A program made the position numbers and the translations under genes. A model generated the notes under the pieces. The model saw only the letters and a list, made by a program, of their open reading frames with translations. It did not search any database and was not told the DNA's origin. 64,000 nt of DNA from Marsupella aquatica. Its lineage: Eukaryota; Marchantiophyta. The DNA is taken from positions 13,888,001 through 13,952,000 of the forward strand of contig OZ316895.1 in NCBI GenBank assembly GCA_973895155.1, read 5' to 3'. Within the stretch, counting starts at the first letter, position 1. Each line of letters begins with the position of its first letter. Below, piece after piece: positions 51,811-61,705 of the stretch.

Positions 51811-52672
51811 TCAATCTACCTCCTCTTCCCTGATCATACGCACGTGGTCCTTCCCGTCGTAGTTCATGATGAAGTACAAAACACCTATCTTTGGTGTGTC
51901 CAGCAACTCCACAATGATCACATTGTCGTTATTCAAACGTAGATGCCCCTCCTTGCCCCCTATTATCTGGGCAATATCTTTGTGCATGATCCCCACCACA
52001 AGTCCAACATCTTGACTGTTGTCCAGCATAAGAAGGCACAGGTCTCTGACTAGTAGATTCCCGTATTGTAGGCTTCTCCCTCTAGCTCTTACGTGCAGTA
52101 CGTTGCGGTGTGGGCGTCGATGCAACCTTTGGTGCTTCCTTGGAAAATCCGGAAGTCACCACCTTCTCATTCACCATATTGAGCTCAATGCGCTCAGCAA
52201 GTGCAACAACTATAGCCAATGTGGGATTTGAATCCCTCAATAGAGTGACATCTCTCACTCTACGATGCAACTCCCTATCCAGAATTGCATACCAAAATTG
52301 GACCGCTTGGGCCTCTGTCACTCCTTGTGTGATCGTAATCAACCTTCGCATACGAGTGTATGCCTCACGTAGGCTCTCTCCAGTTTTGCGTTGGAACTCT
52401 TGAAGACCCTTCAACTTATCGATTCTCACACCCTGATAGTTCTGCTTCAATACTTCTAAGAACTTCATCACAGGGTTAAATATTGGTGCAGCTCCACTCC
52501 CAGCCACAATCACACCGGTAGGAATAGCGGTGGATGTTGATGGAGTGCCACTCTGGCTAGTGCTGCTAGAAGAAGCCGTAGCTATAGCAATTGGTTGGGC
52601 AACCGCACTTGTGCCATAAGTGATGGACACATAGTTTGGTGACCAATGCTGTCTCCATGCCTCAATATCCAC
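51811..52672 (-). pseudogene. Gypsy Gag with two zinc knuckles
   Basis: Starts MDIEAWRQHWSPNY, a low-complexity Ser/Thr linker, then the retrotransposon gag core (FLEVLKQNYQGVRIDKLKGL, REAYTRMRRLI, AVQFWYAILDRELHRRV). In-frame stops at 52082-52084 (TAG) and near 51935 (TAA) lie before and between two CCHC knuckles: CWTCGGDHAQRYC and CDHCGVAGHTKDRC. Packages the RNA genome into virus-like particles in intact relatives. Confidence 0.88.
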
Positions 52673-52729
52673 TAAATGAGCCTTTCAAAACTCATGGGTT
52701 CCGTGGATACCCATCACTCAATCGCGGAA

Positions 52730-53170
52730 CGGTGTTCCGTAATGCACCACCACCAATCTCCAAGATAATTGATGGAACGGTGTTCCGTAAACTGCTTAGT
52801 TGTAGGAGAGTGTTCCGCAACCCTCCATCACCAATAGCCAAGCTAATTGGCGGAACAGTGTTCCGTGAGTTGCCTAGTTGCGGGATAGTGTTCCACAACC
52901 AACCCTTGTTCACAACGCAGACGAGACGTGTGCTGGGGCAGACCAATCTTCAATATGCACCCACAACAGAACAGTGTTCCGTGGAAGACCAATCTTCCCA
53001 AAATTGTCACAACAAAATGGTAATCTGTACCCGATCATTCTCCAATATGCACTCACGACGGAACAGTGTTCCGAGGAAGACCAATCTTCCCAAAACTACC
53101 ATGACGGAACGGTGTTCCGCAATCAACCAATCTCCAATATGCCCTCTCAACGGAACAGTGTTCCGTGGAA
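52730..53170. repeat. Array of GGAAC-NNN-GTTCC palindromes in the gypsy leader
   Basis: About nine copies of GGAACGGTGTTCC or GGAACAGTGTTCC (near 52736, 52776, 52853, 52970, 53058, 53106, 53150; degraded copies near 52808 and 52885), spaced 30-90 bp. In the element's sense strand each reads CGGAAC-ACC/ACT-GTTCCG, a 5-6 bp hairpin with a three-base loop. The array lies between the 5' LTR and Gag. Plus-strand frames across it are by-products. Confidence 0.9.
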
Positions 53171-53171
53171 G

Positions 53172-53807
53172 ACCTTCACAACCTTATTGCTGCGAAAACC
53201 CCACCGCAATTCTCGGACAAAGCACTGTTCACTAACTTTGTCATTTTCCTTGTGCCCTAGGTCGTCGCCACACCTTGCCTCTCCGCGGTGCGCTACGTCG
53301 CTGCAGGCAATGCAATTCGCCAACATTCAACGTCACTTTCTTCGAAGGAATGCACTGTCCGTCAATTCAACATCAAACTTGATGAATCTCAAATCTGCAA
53401 AATACAACTTCAACGATCAACTCCCGATTGGGACCATCCCCGAACCAGAATCACAAACAATCACAAGTCTGATCAACTTGCCTTCACATAACCGCAGCAA
53501 ATACTCTCAGCAATCCGCGCACAATAGTCAATGGCAACTTCCAATCATCGACCGCACACTCAGTCTTCCAAAATGGTGCAATGTCGATCGATGCAAACCG
53601 CAACTCCAAATGCGCAACTCAACAACTCAAAGCTCCGCATTCACTCAAGCTTTCTCAACACCAACTTGTAACAGATCGAGATACCAGCGATCCGTTCAAC
53701 AACAAAACCCGATCCGAGATACCACGAATCGTCAACAACAAAACCACAACAAAATCAAACTTTTGTTTGTACAATCCGTACATCAGAATTTGAAGCTGAT
53801 CTTTCAA
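53172..53807 (-). other. Remaining 5' leader of the gypsy element
   Basis: Untranslated region from the 5' LTR end (53808) to the palindrome array. The first bases after the LTR, TTGAAAGATCAGCTT on the minus strand, should hold the primer-binding site but match no tRNA 3' end that I recognise. Open frames on the plus strand here are not considered genes. Confidence 0.5.
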
Positions 53808-53911
53808 TGTAATCTTCTTCAATAGTGCAAATCGAACAATGATCGGTGCTAATCCAACAATGATCCCATCCGATGCGATCACACATTTATGTCAAAGCCC
53901 AACGCACCTTG
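53808..53911 (-). repeat. Gypsy 5' LTR, inner part
   Basis: Minus-strand end ...GAAGAAGATTACA at 53808; the rest of the LTR lies at 60214-60442, separated by the Ty1/copia insertion. Confidence 0.9.
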
Positions 53912-54208
53912 TGTTAGGAATTGACTCCAGTTCCCGACATAGTTAGCTTGGTCTTACTAGGGTTAGTTAACCCTAGATTACATTTGGATAAGATCGGCTT
54001 AGTTTAGGCCCACTCATCTTGGCCCCCTTGGGGGGGTATAGGCTGGAGGGAGAGCACTCTCTCCCTCATTCTTCACATGTACTCTCATTTGCTATGGAGC
54101 CTTCAGGAGTTTCTCCACTCGGGGTGTCTTGTTGGTGTAGCGTCTGATTGAGTGAGTCTCTCTCATGTTTCTGCATTGCTGTCTAGTCCGGAGCTGACGG
54201 TTCTTACA
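53912..54208 (+). repeat. Copia 5' LTR
   Basis: TG...CA ends, target duplication CCTTG just outside, PBS two bases downstream. Confidence 0.97.
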
Positions 54209-54210
54209 AG

Positions 54211-54222
54211 TGGTATCAGAGC
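54211..54222 (+). other. Primer-binding site of the copia element
   Basis: TGGTATCAGAGC, complementary to the 3' end of plant initiator tRNA-Met, the standard primer of Ty1/copia elements. It follows the LTR end by two bases. Confidence 0.95.
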
Positions 54223-55824
54223 CTCGTGTTTGTGGTTCGGTGGCCTGGGGAGTGGTGAGAGCGTTTGTTGTGTTGGATTGTGGTGGAAGATTGAATTGTC
54301 GTCGACGGTTGCATGATCGTTTCACTGGTTGTTTCGCGTTGAAGGTTTCGTGCTTGAATACGGTGACGGTTTCCCGATTGAAACTTCAGCTGGGAGTGTC
54401 GGATGTGTCTCTGTTCTTTGAAGTACTGTCAAGAGGACAGTCTAGCGATCTCTTATGCGCGTCGGCGGGCACTACGTTTTGGTGAAGCTGTCACTGCTTT
54501 TCATCATTGGTGTCCTGAGTAATCTTGTAGATTGAGGTTGTTGTTTAGAGCTTGATGCTCTAGGTTATGGCTTGTATATGTTTCGACTTAATCTTGTGTG
54601 GGGCCGAAAAGTGCGTTGAGGGACCGGTGTTGCAATTTATTTTTCTTTTCGTATATTTTTTGTTTGTGCCGCATCGCAACAAAATACGGCGGTGCGGACG
54701 GGTTTCTTTGCGTATGTGCGGAGAGAGGGGTGAAAGAGAGATTTTATTGCCCGGGCACGTTGCCCTATGCGCGCGAGTGAGCGAGGAGGGCTCGAAATAC
54801 AAAGGACTGAAGGAGGAGCGAAGGAGAAAGTCGAGCCCCTAGACCGAGGCCCTATGAGGTACTAGAGCAGGGCCTTAGGTCTGTGCAGGTACAATCATAC
54901 CTGTAAGTACAGTTTTAAAGTGAGGGGAGGGGGAGTTCAAAGCTCCCTTCTCTTGGGAGCTTTAAGGGGGCCATTGCCCTATGCAGAAGCAATAGGAGGG
55001 GAAAGGGGAAGCGAGCATACTCCTTTCCTTAGGGAGCACTTATTAACATGGGCACGAGGCCCTATGCTTGTACTTTAAGTGAGGAGGGGGAGCATACGAG
55101 GCTCCTTTCACTTTGGAGCCTTTAATTAAGGCTTGCGTCAGGTGGATGGCCAAGGACACAAAAGGTACTATTGTACCTACACAGTACAGATTTGGGAGGG
55201 GGTATGAGGAGGTATTATATATCCCTGTACTCTGCCAGATTTTTTTTGAAAAGAAATTGAAGGTCGGGAGGACGATTGTAGTCTTTTCGTTCTTAATTTT
55301 TTTTGTAAGGGTTTTTACTTGTTTTCTTTTCTTTTCCTTCCGTGTTTGGATCTTTTCTTTTCCAATCGGACAGGTGTCGGCTCCACGTTCTTTCTGCTGT
55401 ACATTTTGACTATACTTTGATTCCCTGAAAAAGATACTTTTCCAGAGAGCTGATTTTTGACTGAAATTTTCAATTTCAGCGGTCGTCGAGGCAGAATTTT
55501 TTGGCGACACTTTGCAAGGGGATACTCAAGGGAGTTGAGCACGGGCTAGTGAAATTGATTCATGCGTTGCTGTTGCGAAATTTTTTCGGGACCTAAGATA
55601 CCTGACGGGGGTCAAAACAACCATTTTGACCCCCCTCTGGTCCGGGTTGAATAAGTTTTTGCTGAAGAAGTTTTTCGCCGAATTATTTTCAGATCTTGGC
55701 AGTGTACCTTGCAGGCTACGCGGCGGTGCATTCCATTTCCACTTTCGCCAACTTTCAATTTTTGGTGAATTTTTGGGTGGAGGTATTTTGGTTGTGTATT
55801 TCTTGTGTGTTTGTGGCAGCATCA
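54223..55824 (+). other. Long copia leader with repeated hairpin modules
   Basis: Untranslated 1.6 kb between PBS and gag. At 54780-55130 three or four similar modules follow one another, each with a CCCTATG word, a purine run and a hairpin: GGGCTCGA/TCGAGCCC (54788-54838), AAAGCTCCC/GGGAGCTTT (54939-54963, 7-nt loop), a weaker CTCC/GGGAG (near 55019-55036) and AGGCTCC/GGAGCCT (55099-55121). Likely RNA-structure elements for packaging or translation. Confidence 0.7.
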
Positions 55825-58800
55825 ATGACTTCAAGAAAGCTTGCGGCGCCAAAGTTTGAGATGGAGAAGTTTGACGGGAAGGTTAGCTTCAGCCCCTGGA
55901 CTCGGAAGGTGACCAATGTGTTGATCCAGCAGGGTCTTGAGAAGACCCTCATTGGAGTGAAACCCTTGAATCTAACAGATGAGGAGTGGGAGGACATGTC
56001 GGTGCCGGCGTGTAGCACAATTGAGTTGTTCTTGGCAAACAACATTCTCAAGAACGTGTTGGGGATGGATCGGAATGCCAAGAAGATCTGGGATATGCTT
56101 ACTCAGCTATACCAGAGTACTTTGTTGACTACTCGTATTTATCACTTGGAGTGGCTGTTCAGGGTGAAGTTGAAGGATGGTGGCAACATGCGTGATCACC
56201 TCAGTCTCTTCAATGAGATTGTGCACGAGGTGACCACGGCGGGAGACAAGTTGACCGATGAGTATCTTGCGATGCATTTGTTGATGTTGCTTCCTCAGAC
56301 CTATTCGACATTGGTGACGGTCATCACACATGATAAGTCTACGTTGAAGTTGGATGAGGTGAAGGCTACCATTCTTGCAGAATGGGGCAAGCGACAACTT
56401 TCTGGCCGTGACAATGAGTCTGCTGCCTTAGTGGTTAGAGGCAGATCGACGGAGCGTACTATGGATCAGTCTAGATCTAAATCACATAGTAGATCTAAAT
56501 CTAAGTCCCGTAGTAAGAAAGTTCAGTGTTGGCATTGCCATGAGAAGGGCCATACCAAGTGGAATTGTCCTTCTCTATCGAAGCAAAAGCGTCCTGCTTC
56601 CAATAGTGCGTCCTCATCGTTAGCTGGTATTGTGATTGCTGATAATGAGGATGCTGCTGAAGTGCTATGTATTGGTGCTATGAATTCTTTGTATGACAAG
56701 AAATGGATGTTGGATTCGGGTTCCTCTTATCACGTGTGTCCAATGCAATCGTATTTCTCCACTTACCAACCTTGTACCGGTACGGTGGAAATCAGAAATG
56801 GTGTCCGATGTGCGATTGTTGGCATGGGGACTATCAAATTCCGGATGTTTGATGGTGTTGTGCGAGCATTGACGGGAGTCAGGCACATACCAGACATCTC
56901 TAAGAACTTGATTTCTCTTCGTGCTTTGGAAGCTGGTGGATCTCATTTTACTACACATGATGGTGCGCTCTTTGTTGTCAAAGATGATGTATCTTTGATT
57001 AAGGCGCTACGGCAGAATAATTTGTACATCTTGGAAGGAGATGTCATTGCTCCTAGAGTGGAGCATGTACGTGGATTCTGTGGTGGAACGTTTGGATGCC
57101 ACGACAACATCTGCCGCAAAATCATCTTCGGTTGCTTCAATTGAAGCACCCTCAATATCTGGTCGCACACAAGCCATAGATTTGTGGCATGCACGGTTGG
57201 GGCACTTGAGTGGTAAAGGATTGGCAGCCTTGGCAAACAGAGCTTTGTTGCAAGGCGCTCAATCTGGTAAAATCTCTTTCTGTGAAGATTGCATCTTCGG
57301 CAAGCAGAGGAGAGTGAGTTTCAGTTCTAGTTCATACCATTCTCATGAGATTCTAGAGTATGTACATTTAGATGTTTGGGGTCCAGCGCTGGAGCCGTCA
57401 TTGGGTGGAGCCAGATATTTTGTGACGTTTGTAGATGATTACTCTCGAATGTGTTGGCTGTACTACATGAAAGAGAAGTCTCAAGTCTTTGAGATCTTCA
57501 AGGAGTGGAAAACCATGGTAGAGCTACAAACTGGGAAGGAGTTGAAGTGTGTTCGGTCTGATAACGGTGGCGAGTATAAGTCCAATGAGTGTGATCAATT
57601 TGGTCGGGACCTTGGCCTCAAGCGTCATTACACTGTACCGGAGACCCCGTAGCAGAATGGAGTTGTAGAACAGTTGAATTGGACATTACTGGAGAAAGCA
57701 CGCAGCATGCTATGTAAGTCCAAGTTGCCCAACAACTTTTGGGCTGAAGTTGTCAACCAAGCTGCATACGTCTACAATCTGTCACCGCATAGTAGTAAGT
57801 TGATGCAGACTCCATTTGAGTTGTGGTATAAGAGACCTGCTGATTACTCTAGACTTTGAGTTTTTGGTTGTGCTGCCTATGTTCACATTGAGCAGATACA
57901 CAGGTCTAAGTTGGATCCCAAGTCTAAGAAATGTATTTTTCTAGGCTTTAGTCCTGGGCAGAAGGGCTATAAATTGTGGGATCCTGTCGATTGCAAGGCA
58001 GTTGTGAGCATAAATGTTGTTTTTGACGAAGAGTGGTTGTCAAGACCCCGGGATATTCAGGAGGAACAGGTGGAGGAACCCACTACGGTGGAGCTTGGTG
58101 GTGATGAGGAAGCTGCTGGTCCCTCTGGTAGAGGAGAAATTCCTCAACCAAGGCGCTCCACCAGGGCCAATTTTGGCCAACCCCCTGATAGATTTGGTTT
58201 TGCAGATCCTCGTGTTCACGTTGTTGAACATGACGTTGATCCCGATGTTGTTTTGCTTACTGAAGATGGAGACCCCTCTAGCTATGAAGAAGCTATGGCC
58301 TCTCCAGAGAAGGATAAGTGGTTGGAGGCGATGTTAAAGGAGATGAATTCTTTGAAGAAGAATTCAACTTGGCGCTTAACTGACATGTCTCGCGGAAAAA
58401 CACTGGTTCCGTGTAGATGGTTGTACAAGAGGAAGTAGGATGGCACTTACAAGGCACGCCTTGTGGCCAAAGGGTACACCCAAAAGGAGGGCTTGGACTA
58501 CACGGAGATTTTCTCACCAGTTGTCAAACTCGCCACTATTCGTGTTTTACTTGCGATTGTGGCATTCTATGATCTTGAGTTAGATCAAATGGATGTAATT
58601 ACTGCTTTCCTGCATGGATTGCTTGATGTAGAGATTTATATGACTCAGCCTCCAGGTTTTATTGACGAGAAGACCAGACACTTGGTGTGTAAGCTCTTGC
58701 GATCGTTATACGGATTGAAGCAAAGTCCCAGATAATGGAATAAGCATTTTGATTCCTTCATGTTATCTCAGTGGTTCACACGAAGTGAACATGATTGTTG

Positions 58801-59845
58801 TATTTACATGAAGGAGATGGAGAATTACTCACGTTTTGGTTACATTGTGCTGGCATTGTACGTGGATGACATGCTTATCCTGGCTGAGAATAAGTCTGAT
58901 GTTGCCCATCTGAAAGCAATGCTGAGTAAGGAGTTTTCAATGAAGGACTTGGGTTAGGCCAAGAAGATACTAGGGATGGAGATTCTTCGTGACAGGGAGC
59001 AAAGGCAATTATGGTTGTCTCAAAGGCAGTATTTGGAGAAGGTACTTGCCAAGTATGGAATGGAGAATGCAAAACCAGTTGGTACTCCATTGGCCTCCCA
59101 CTTTAAACTCTCAAAGGATGATTGCCCTTCTAGTGAGAGTGATAGACTGGCGATGAAACATGTTCCCTATGACAGTGTTGTGGGTAGTTTTATGTATGCA
59201 ATGACATGCACTAGACTTGACATTGCCCACGCTGTTAGCATTTTGAGCAGATTTATGGCAAATCCTGGTAAGCTTCACTGGGAAGCAGTGAAGTGGGTTT
59301 TGCGGTATCTGAAAGGTACCTTAGATTGTGGGATCTTATTTGACGGTAAAGCAGACTCTACATTAGAGTTGGAAGGTTTTGTAGATTCAGATTATGCTGG
59401 TAACTTGGATAACAGGAAGTCTACTACAGGCTATGTGTTTATGCTGGGTGGAGGTTGTATTAGCTGGAAGTCGGCAACTCAATCTTGTGTTGCGTTGTCT
59501 ACTACTGAGGCTGAGTACATGGCTGCATGTGAGGCAACCAAGGAGCTGATCTGGCTAAGGAGATTGGTGAGTGATCTGGGTCTTTCACCTGAAAGACCGG
59601 TGCTACTGTGCGACAGTCAAAGTGCTTTGCATCTGGCTAAGAACCCTGTGTTCCATGCCAAGACAAAGCACATTGATATTCGTTATCACTTCATCCGTGA
59701 GGTGATTGAGACGAAGCAGATGTTTCTGGAGAAGGTGGCTTCAGAGGAGAATGCGGCAGACATGCTTACCAAAGTTTTACCTACCAGTAGCTTTAGTCAT
59801 TGTGTGGATATTATTAATGTTAGGGCCAAACCGGAGACTATGTAA
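55825..59845 (+). pseudogene. Copia gag-pol polyprotein
   Basis: Starts MTSRKLAAPKFEMEKFDG at 55825. Order: Gag (LPQTYSTLVTVI), CCHC knuckle CWHCHEKGHTKWNC, protease WMLDSGSSYHV, pre-integrase LWHARLGHLS and CEDCIFGK, integrase core with DVWGP, SDNGGEY and NGVVE (DDE), RT (YKARLVAKGYTQKEGLDY, QMDVITAFLHG, YVDDMLIL) and RNase H (FVDSDYAGN, STTEAEYMAACEA, LLCDSQSALHLA). One frameshift near 57090 and stops at 57650, 57857, 58436, 58733 and 58955; each stop sits at a conserved Gln or Arg position. All Ty1/copia functions are represented, none intact as a whole. Confidence 0.95.
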
Positions 59846-59900
59846 ATATGTTACTTAGTTGCATATTGTATATCACCTGACTCATTGTGTGAACTTGAGT

Positions 59901-59912
59901 CAAGGTGGAGAT
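59901..59912 (+). other. Polypurine tract of the copia element
   Basis: CAAGGTGGAGAT immediately before the 3' LTR, the plant-copia consensus. Confidence 0.9.
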
Positions 59913-60208
59913 TGTTAGGAATTGACTCCAGTTCTCGACATAATTAGCTTGGTCTTAGTAGGGTTAGTTAACCCTAGATTACATTTGGATAAGATCCGCT
60001 TAGTTTAGGCACACTCATCTTGGCCCCCTTGGGGGGTAAAGGCTGGAGGGAGAGCACTCTCTCCCTCATTCTTCACATGTACTCTCATTTGCTATGGAGC
60101 CTTCAGGAGTTTTTCCACTCGGGGTGTCTTGCCGGTGTAGCGTCTGATTGAGTGAGTCTCTCTCATGTTTCCGCATTGCTGTCTAGTCCGGAGCTGACGG
60201 TTCTTACA
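59913..60208 (+). repeat. Copia 3' LTR
   Basis: Aligned by eye to the 5' LTR with about nine substitutions and one single-base gap; followed by the CCTTG duplication. Confidence 0.97.
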
Positions 60209-60213
60209 CCTTG

Positions 60214-60442
60214 TGCTTCAAGGAATCCACGTTACATGCACACAACCTGGTCAGCCACACCATAGCCACCAAGCTCATGCTCAAAGGTTCAACATTGAAA
60301 GATGAGGCCTTTGAGCCAACACAAGGGGATAACTATCCCTCACACCAACTCAAACTAAACACAGTGCTCATATAGCATACATACAAAACCTCTATACCTA
60401 GATAGTACGATATACTTTACTACCACTCTAAATGGTGTGACA
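60214..60442 (-). repeat. Gypsy 5' LTR, outer part
   Basis: Minus strand starts TGTCACACCATTTAGAGTGG; close copy of 45490-45721. It lacks the first 137 bp of the full LTR, which instead lie at 45255-45390. Confidence 0.9.
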
Positions 60443-60446
60443 TGAT

Positions 60447-60716
60447 AGTAATGATTCCTGTTTTCTTTTTTATAAGGGTTCGGATCCTCCAATTGCATCT
60501 TCTCACATTATCAACAGATGTATCACTCATTTTACAGTTAGCAAGATATCTGGTCTTGTCTTTTTTGTAGGTTATGATGATCCTTTTTGTTTGCACTCCA
60601 TGATCAATAATATAACCCTTCAATTCTTCAAATGAATCAAAGGTCTGCCCAACTTTTAGTCTACTTTTCCATTCAGAAATATCATGGTGGTTCATTGCCC
60701 TACAACAAGAAAGCAA
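60447..60716 (-). pseudogene. MULE transposase, N-terminal exon
   Basis: Encodes the N-terminal MuDR-type domain (FDSFEELKGYIIDHGVQ, then CNWRIRTLIKKKTGIITI), which is a WRKY-GCM1-like zinc-binding fold in this family. An AG before GGCAATGAACC near 60700 could be a splice acceptor. The frame is cut at GIITI by the gypsy insertion and resumes at 45250 with TKAHTDHSC, so codons on both sides of the insertion join directly. Confidence 0.85.
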
Positions 60717-61057
60717 CAGTCATCAAATTCAGCATCTGGAAATTAAAGGTCATAGTGAAAGTGCAAATGTTTATAGAGATTGAATAGCGGTAGCAACCTA
60801 AGTGCAACAATTCAATAAGAATATGTAGACTTAACACACACACACAAGAATCACAATCCCACAAAGATAATGCAACAATTCAATCACAATCCCACTAAGA
60901 AATAGGAGAGTTTACGAAGCTCACATAGTTGAAGATATTGATCACGATTCCTGCCAGATCAATGGCATTTGAATAGAAGTTGCGATTCATTATTGTCTTG
61001 TGCTTGAACAGTTACCTATGGAGATAGGAGCCAGTTGCTTATGGAGCCATGTTATCC
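60717..61057. other. MULE 5' non-coding region
   Basis: Between the N-terminal transposase exon and the right inverted repeat; promoter and possibly a non-coding first exon of the MULE. CACACACA near 60836 is a short microsatellite. Confidence 0.5.
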
Positions 61058-61182
61058 AATCAAAAAATCTCCAAGAAAAATCAGAAAGGCAAAGTCAACA
61101 GCCTCTAAAATTCTGGTGAAAACCGATAGAAATTGCAGCTCAATTTGGGGAGCAATCTAGGGATAAAATGATCTAATGTGGA
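61058..61182. repeat. MULE right terminal inverted repeat
   Basis: Partner of 42538-42662, in inverse orientation; contains AGCAATCTAGGG and TCTAATGTGGA. Confidence 0.85.
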
Positions 61183-61705
61183 CGTGTGATACCTAGCCAG
61201 GAATCACTAGGCCGGTTTACATGGTAAAGCAAGAGTGTACCCTGGAAACACCTTAGTATAGGAACAAAAACAAGGAAAATATAAACAATTAAGGGTGACT
61301 ATGGAACCCGGGCCGAGGCCGGAAGTAAGGACGCCGGGGGAGAGAACATGATTAGGGTTAGGGGGCGCTAAGCGTCGGCGGCTAGGGGTGACCAACGGGA
61401 GGGGAGACCAGAGGAGGAGAGGGGTAAGGACCGCTCGCGAGGAATAGTGGCTCATTTGCAAGAACGAACTGGGTAGACGACTACGGGAGGCCAAATACTG
61501 TCAGCTGCTTAGGCAAGCACTCGGGGTGGGAATAGATACCAACGATCGACTCAAGGAGGGTATGAGCAACGTCAATCAAGCGGCACATTTTTGGGGATGC
61601 CTGTTCGAACGGGCAGGTGAGTACGTCAAGACTTACGAGGATGAAGAATCGGAGAGAGCAGCTTGACAACGGTAGGAGCTCGCTCGACTCTGGGAACTAT
61701 AGAAG
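61183..61705. other. Spacer, nothing recognised
   Basis: No family signature on either strand. Precedes the frame that opens at 61706. Confidence 0.4.

Larger units (their letters stand above)
53912..60208 (+). mobile_element. Ty1/copia retrotransposon, complete but inactivated
   Basis: LTRs of 297 bp (53912-54208) and 296 bp (59913-60208), both TGTTAGGAATT...TTCTTACA, flanked by the perfect 5-bp duplication CCTTG (53907-53911 and 60209-60213). About ten differences separate the LTRs (roughly 96-97% identity). PBS at 54211-54222, polypurine tract at 59901-59912. One long gag-pol frame with five stops and one frameshift. It is inserted in the gypsy 5' LTR and is the youngest insertion of the nest. 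Confidence 0.97.
45255..60442 (-). mobile_element. Ty3/gypsy retrotransposon with DNA methyltransferase and PHD finger
   Basis: Inserted in the MULE transposase between TGAT duplications (45251-45254 and 60443-60446). Minus-strand order: 5' LTR part, leader with palindrome array, Gag, protease, C5 cytosine methyltransferase, RT, RNase H, integrase, GPY-like linker, PHD finger, purine tract, 3' LTR. The Ty1/copia element 53912-60208 sits in its 5' LTR, so its own length is about 8.9 kb. The LTR ends are permuted: the outer ends are TGTCACACC and CGCACGACA, which lie in the middle of the LTR as judged from the purine tract (separate finding). The coding region has several stops and frameshifts and is inactive. 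Confidence 0.9.
42538..61182 (-). mobile_element. Mutator-like element (MULE), split by nested retrotransposons
   Basis: Terminal inverted repeats of about 125 bp: 42538-42662 (TCCACATTAGACC...CCTAGATTGCT...GTTGACTTTGC) pairs with 61058-61182. Between them the transposase lies on the minus strand in pieces at 60447-60716 and 43243-45250. The 15.2-kb gypsy insertion at 45255-60442 separates the two pieces. Without it the element would be about 3.5 kb, a normal MULE size. No matching 9-bp target duplication is visible next to the repeats, so the true ends may extend slightly further. Confidence 0.85.

Noticed and set aside
52730-53170. CRISPR-like regularity of the palindromes
   Set aside because: Spacing is irregular, spacers are not unique-sized, and the array is inside a eukaryotic retrotransposon leader.
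52636-53825. Plus-strand frames of 199 and 315 codons
   Set aside because: They lie antisense to the gypsy leader and owe their length to the palindrome array; no domain.
53808-53830. Gypsy primer-binding site
   Set aside because: TTGAAAGATCAGCTT follows the LTR end but does not match a tRNA 3' end I know, so I did not annotate a PBS.
57650-58957. Stop-codon reassignment (TAG/TAA/TGA read as Gln/Arg)
   Set aside because: The two intact host genes read normally with ordinary stops, and all three stop types are involved; deamination explains it better.
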